From Bacteroidota bacterium (lineage in GTDB: Bacteria > Bacteroidota > Bacteroidia > Sphingobacteriales > Sphingobacteriaceae), in NCBI GenBank assembly GCA_013288465.1, contig JABDBT010000097.1, forward strand, positions 1 to 8,606: DNA of 8,606 nt, read 5' to 3'. Shown one piece after another: positions 6,433 through 8,606 of the stretch. The notes below the pieces were generated by a model that did not search any database, was not told the DNA's origin, and saw nothing but the letters and a program-made list of their open reading frames with translations. The translations under genes and the position numbers were made by a program. Position 1 is the first letter of the stretch; the number at the start of each line of letters is the position of its first letter.

Positions 6433-7417
6433 CTGGCGACATAAAAAAGGCGTAATACAACCGTATTTTACTGGCGGGTTTGGCTATATGGGTTATGAAC
6501 CCCAACTAACTACTTCAGGACCAGTAGCTAATAGGGTTAGTTTTGCTTATAAAAGTAATGGGGGGAATGTGCAGTCTTATTACGTTCCGGTTGGTGCGGG
6601 AGTTAAAATTAATTTGTCGAGAGATGTTAGTCTTGATCTGGGTTACCAGGTTGATCTTGTAAATGCGGATAATTTTGATGGATTTGTTTACGGAACCAGG
6701 AATGATGAGTTCGCTTATATGCATATTGGTTTAGAATTTGCTTTGGGTAGCCATAAAAAACCCCAGTTGGCTACGCATAACCCCGTTGCATCCATGCGTA
6801 CAGAGTACCTTACAATAGAGCAATCACTATTGCTGCAACTAAATAAGCAAAAAGCCGAGATCAATAAACTAAAAAGCGATTTAGATGCAAAAACAGAATT
6901 GATCAACGCTACAAATGCCAGTTTGATTAAATTCACTATGGATAGTGATAACGATGGGGTGCCCGATCTGTATGACAAATGCCCTAATACGCCTGCTGGT
7001 ACTATTGTAGATGGTGCCGGATGCCCGCTAAACCTGAATGTTACGAATACCAAGGTTTACATAACCGAACACGACAAAAAGGTAGTTAAAGACGCAATAG
7101 ATAATCTTGAATTTGATTTTGGTAAGGCAACCATACGCCCTATATCATTTGCCAGCTTAGACAGGGTTGCCCAACTATTGATTGATAAAAACCTGCATTT
7201 AAAATTAGCCGGCTATACGGATAATAAAGGCCCTGATTGGGTTAACCTTAAATTATCTAAAGACCGTGCCGAAGCTATAAGGTTTTATTTAATACATAAA
7301 GGCGCTAACGCTGCACGTATTGAAGCTACTGGCTACGGCAAAGAAAATCCTGTTGCTGATAATAACACGGCAGATGGCCGACAGCTTAACCGCAGGGTTG
7401 AGTTTAATTTATATTAA
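6419..7417 (+). pseudogene. OmpA-family outer-membrane protein, 5'-truncated (copy B)
   Basis: C-terminal two thirds of an OmpA-like protein. Its first recognisable residues, LANISWRHKKGVIQPYFTGGFGYMGYE, align with residues 125 onward of the intact third copy (TVANISWMHKQGVIQPYLS), so about 124 N-terminal residues and the signal peptide are missing. Then come further barrel strands (LDLGYQVDLVNADNFDGF, IGLEFALGSHKKPQLATHNPVASMRTEYL), a Lys-rich coiled-coil-like linker, a TSP3 repeat (MDSDNDGVPDLYDKCPNTPAG, from about 6939), and OmpA_C with GYTDNKGPDWVNLKLSKDRAEA and NRRVEFNLY. The first in-frame ATG is 6488, inside a barrel region, so no sensible start, signal or promoter exists. In-frame sequence upstream is antisense of copy A back to a TAA at 6344. 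The full-length parent would be about 456 residues. It converges with the AHSA1 gene, 7 nt between stops. Confidence 0.85.
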
Positions 7418-7424
7418 TAGTGCG

Positions 7425-7806
7425 TTAATCTTCAAAAAAATCGACTAAAGCGCCAAAATAGGAGCTATCCCAGCCTTCGGCAATGTCATTATAATCTGCT
7501 TCTGGTATGTTGGTATGCCTTAATTCAACAGACGTTCCTTTTTTTATCGGGGTGAAGTTTAATGGTTACAATAGATGGTTCCGGCTGCCCGTCAAAATAC
7601 CATTGTTGCACTATTTTTTTGTTGGTTTCAAACTCCAGGTTTTTGCCAACTATACTTCCTTCCCACATAGAAAATTCAGAATTGGGTTCGGTTGACATTT
7701 CTGCTGCATCGCCGGTCCATAACTCAATAGTAATTGGGTTGGTTAAGGCCAGGTATATTTCATCCGGGGTAGCAGGTATATTGTAGTATTTTTTTAAATC
7801 TTTCAC
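7425..7806 (-). pseudogene. AHSA1-like SRPBCC-domain protein, frameshifted in an A7 tract
   Basis: Small ligand-binding-fold protein of the AHSA1/START-like group; the substrate of this one is unknown. It begins at GTG 7806 (an in-frame TAA lies just upstream): MKDLKKYYNIPATPDEIYLALTNP, then ELWTGDAAEMSTEPNSEFSMWEGSIVGKN and VQQWYFDGQPEPSIVTIKLHPDKK. After DKK the frame derails to RNVC and stops at 7525. In another frame the family-like C-terminus continues (SVELRHTNIPEADYND, then EGWDSSYFGALVDFFED) to TAA at 7425. The shift lies in A7 (plus-strand T7 at 7539-7545); with six A's the text reads DKKGTSVELRH and gives a 126-residue protein, a normal length. This is either a one-base insertion mutation, a homopolymer read error, or a site where RNA polymerase slippage could restore some product. 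A GTG start without clear ribosome-binding site is acceptable in this phylum. Confidence 0.82.
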
Positions 7807-7895
7807 CTGCGCAATTTAATTCAATTAAAATCATTTATCAATTTTTAATAATCGGCTGGTTTTGTAAAGGTAAGTTACTCAAATCACATAAAACT

Positions 7896-7908
7896 TACAC
7901 ATTGTGTA
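7896..7908. promoter_or_regulatory. Operator-like palindrome TACACA-T-TGTGTA
   Basis: Perfect 6-bp arms around a 1-nt centre, located 90 nt from the AHSA1 start and about 270 nt before ompA copy C. The form suits a dimeric DNA-binding regulator, but no factor is identified. Confidence 0.35.
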
Positions 7909-7926
7909 TAGTATTAAACGCATTAA

Positions 7927-7960
7927 CTTTTTTGTTAAAATAGTTAACTATTACAAAAAG
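7927..7960. promoter_or_regulatory. AT-rich palindrome with a 14-bp perfect core
   Basis: The core AATAGTTAACTATT (7939-7952) is its own reverse complement. Outside it CTTTTTTG (7927-7934) can pair with CAAAAAG (7954-7960) across an uneven internal loop, giving a larger hairpin. An overlapping short repeat TTAAC-T6-GTTAA lies at 7923-7938. It could be an operator or a structured RNA element; nothing here distinguishes these. Confidence 0.35.
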
Positions 7961-8133
7961 TAAAACATTACAGGAATACAGTGGTATTTGTCGCTTGGGT
8001 TAAATAATCGTCTCATTACGTACTGTTTAAGTATGATTTTGCAATAAAATTACTCCTATTATCTATCCGATTACGGGTACTATAATCCTATTGTTTAGCG
8101 TCTTTTTGTTTAATGGCATTAATCTTGTCTCGC

Positions 8134-8181
8134 TGGTAGTAATATTCACCTAAAAAAAGTGGATCTAAAAACTTACTACCA
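8134..8181 (+). promoter_or_regulatory. 5'-leader hairpin reaching the ompA copy C start codon
   Basis: TGGTAGTAA (8134-8142) is perfectly complementary to TTACTACCA (8173-8181). The right arm ends on the A of the ATG start. The loop between contains an A7 run and a smaller CAC/GTG pairing. Folding would cover the bases just before the start codon, the region a ribosome needs when no Shine-Dalgarno sequence is present. Confidence 0.4.
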
Positions 8182-8606
8182 TGAAATCAATTTTAAAGAA
8201 AACAGCTATCCTTTTTACAGGAATTTTAATGGGAGGCAGCGTATTTGCCCAGGCTCCCGATTCAAATTATGTTAAACCATTCTCCGGTGCTGATGCCTAT
8301 CGCACATGGTCAATCGGAATAAACGGAGGTATATTAACTCCTTACACTATTTTTAGAGGTAAAGAAGATTTTATAAACCCCAACGCCGAGTTTGGATATG
8401 GCGGTTATATTAAAGATCAAATTTTGCCTTCTTTTGGTATCCAGGCCAACTTTTTAAGAGGTAATATTTCAGCTGATAACTCTGCATCAGGTGCTTTTGC
8501 AAGTTATAAGACAAATTTGAAATACGCCATTGATATAAGCACTGTTTATACAGTAGCCAATATTAGCTGGATGCATAAACAAGGTGTAATTCAACCTTAT
8601 TTATCT
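8181..8606 (+). CDS. OmpA-family outer-membrane protein, N-terminal part (copy C; runs off window)
   Basis: Intact 5' end of a third OmpA paralogue, with 142 codons visible and no stop before the window edge. The signal peptide is MKSILKKTAILFTGILMGGSVFAQ, likely cut at FA-Q. The mature start (APDSNYVKPFSGADAYRTWSIG) leads into barrel strands with alternating hydrophobic residues (INGGILTPYTIF, FGYGGYIKDQILPSFGIQANFLRG). From residue 125, VANISWMHKQGVIQPYLS matches the first surviving residues of copy B closely. The coiled linker, TSP3 repeat and OmpA_C domain are expected downstream but are outside the window. ATG 8181 is chosen because it heads a good signal peptide. Its leader carries the hairpin at 8134-8181. 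It shows that this locus is an array of related OmpA genes. Confidence 0.88.
   Translation, partial: MKSILKKTAILFTGILMGGSVFAQAPDSNYVKPFSGADAYRTWSIGINGGILTPYTIFRGKEDFINPNAEFGYGGYIKDQILPSFGIQANFLRGNISADNSASGAFASYKTNLKYAIDISTVYTVANISWMHKQGVIQPYLS

Larger units (their letters stand above)
7807..8180. other. Divergent intergenic region upstream of OmpA copy C
   Basis: No gene is seen in these 374 nt on either strand; the region is AT-rich with frequent stops. It separates the minus-strand AHSA1 gene from the plus-strand ompA copy C, so it should hold both promoters, but no pair of -33/-7 boxes with good spacing is convincing. Two palindromes and one start-codon hairpin are listed separately. Confidence 0.7.

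Noticed and set aside
5582..7417. Mobile element explaining the OmpA inverted pair
   Set aside because: No transposase, integrase, terminal repeats or target duplication is seen; the inverted parts are diverged protein-coding paralogues, not IS ends.
7525..7530. Natural short AHSA1 protein ending RNVC
   Set aside because: The conserved C-terminus continues in the next frame up to 7425, and removing one A from A7 joins the parts exactly, so the short end is an artefact of the frameshift.
8105..8127. TTTG (8105-8108) and TAATCTTG (8120-8127) as the ompA copy C promoter
   Set aside because: The spacing is only 11 nt where about 19 is expected, and the -7 box has a mismatch.

Overview
The window looks like chromosome of a Bacteroidota member, most likely Sphingobacteriaceae-like (Pedobacter/Mucilaginibacter type). 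This is judged from several traits: orphan periplasmic TonB-C proteins, OmpA proteins with TSP3 calcium repeats, signal peptides ending in 'AQ', AT-leaning codon use, no Shine-Dalgarno sequences, and promoter-like TAnnTTTG elements. The genus is inference; no marker gene settles it.

Layout. (1) 1-684: 3' part of an RNase R gene (+). (2) 691-776: a 9-bp-periodic repeat, four GTTGNNNNN units followed by five NNNNNCAAC units, forming an imperfect palindrome. (3) 781-1755: a short/medium-chain polyprenyl diphosphate synthase (+). (4) 1769-4750: three small secreted TonB C-terminal-domain proteins, with a secreted M1 zinc aminopeptidase-like enzyme between the second and third (+). (5) 4771-5452: phosphoglycerate mutase gpmA on the minus strand, broken by a frameshift. 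(6) 5582-7417: two OmpA-family genes facing away from each other, both lacking their 5' halves and fused directly at about 6409-6421. (7) 7425-7806: an AHSA1/SRPBCC-domain gene (-), broken by one extra base in an A7 tract. (8) 7807-8180: an intergenic region with two palindromes and a hairpin that covers a start codon. (9) 8181 to the end: the intact 5' part of a third OmpA paralogue (+), which shows what the two truncated copies have lost.

The left half (1-4750) reads as healthy housekeeping and envelope genes, all on the plus strand with short gaps. The segment 4771-7806 holds four damaged genes in a row, bounded by intact ones. This is either a local hotspot of rearrangement and decay around an OmpA paralogue array, or a stretch of poor sequence or assembly. 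The damage differs in kind: an apparent 8-nt deletion at a short direct repeat, a large deletion or inversion joint between paralogues, and a homopolymer indel. The last is the one most easily explained as a read error.

Nothing here is clearly a new defence, mobile or biosynthetic system. The points most worth a second look are the OmpA head-to-head junction, the 9-bp palindromic repeat block, and the interleaved TonB-C/M1 cluster.
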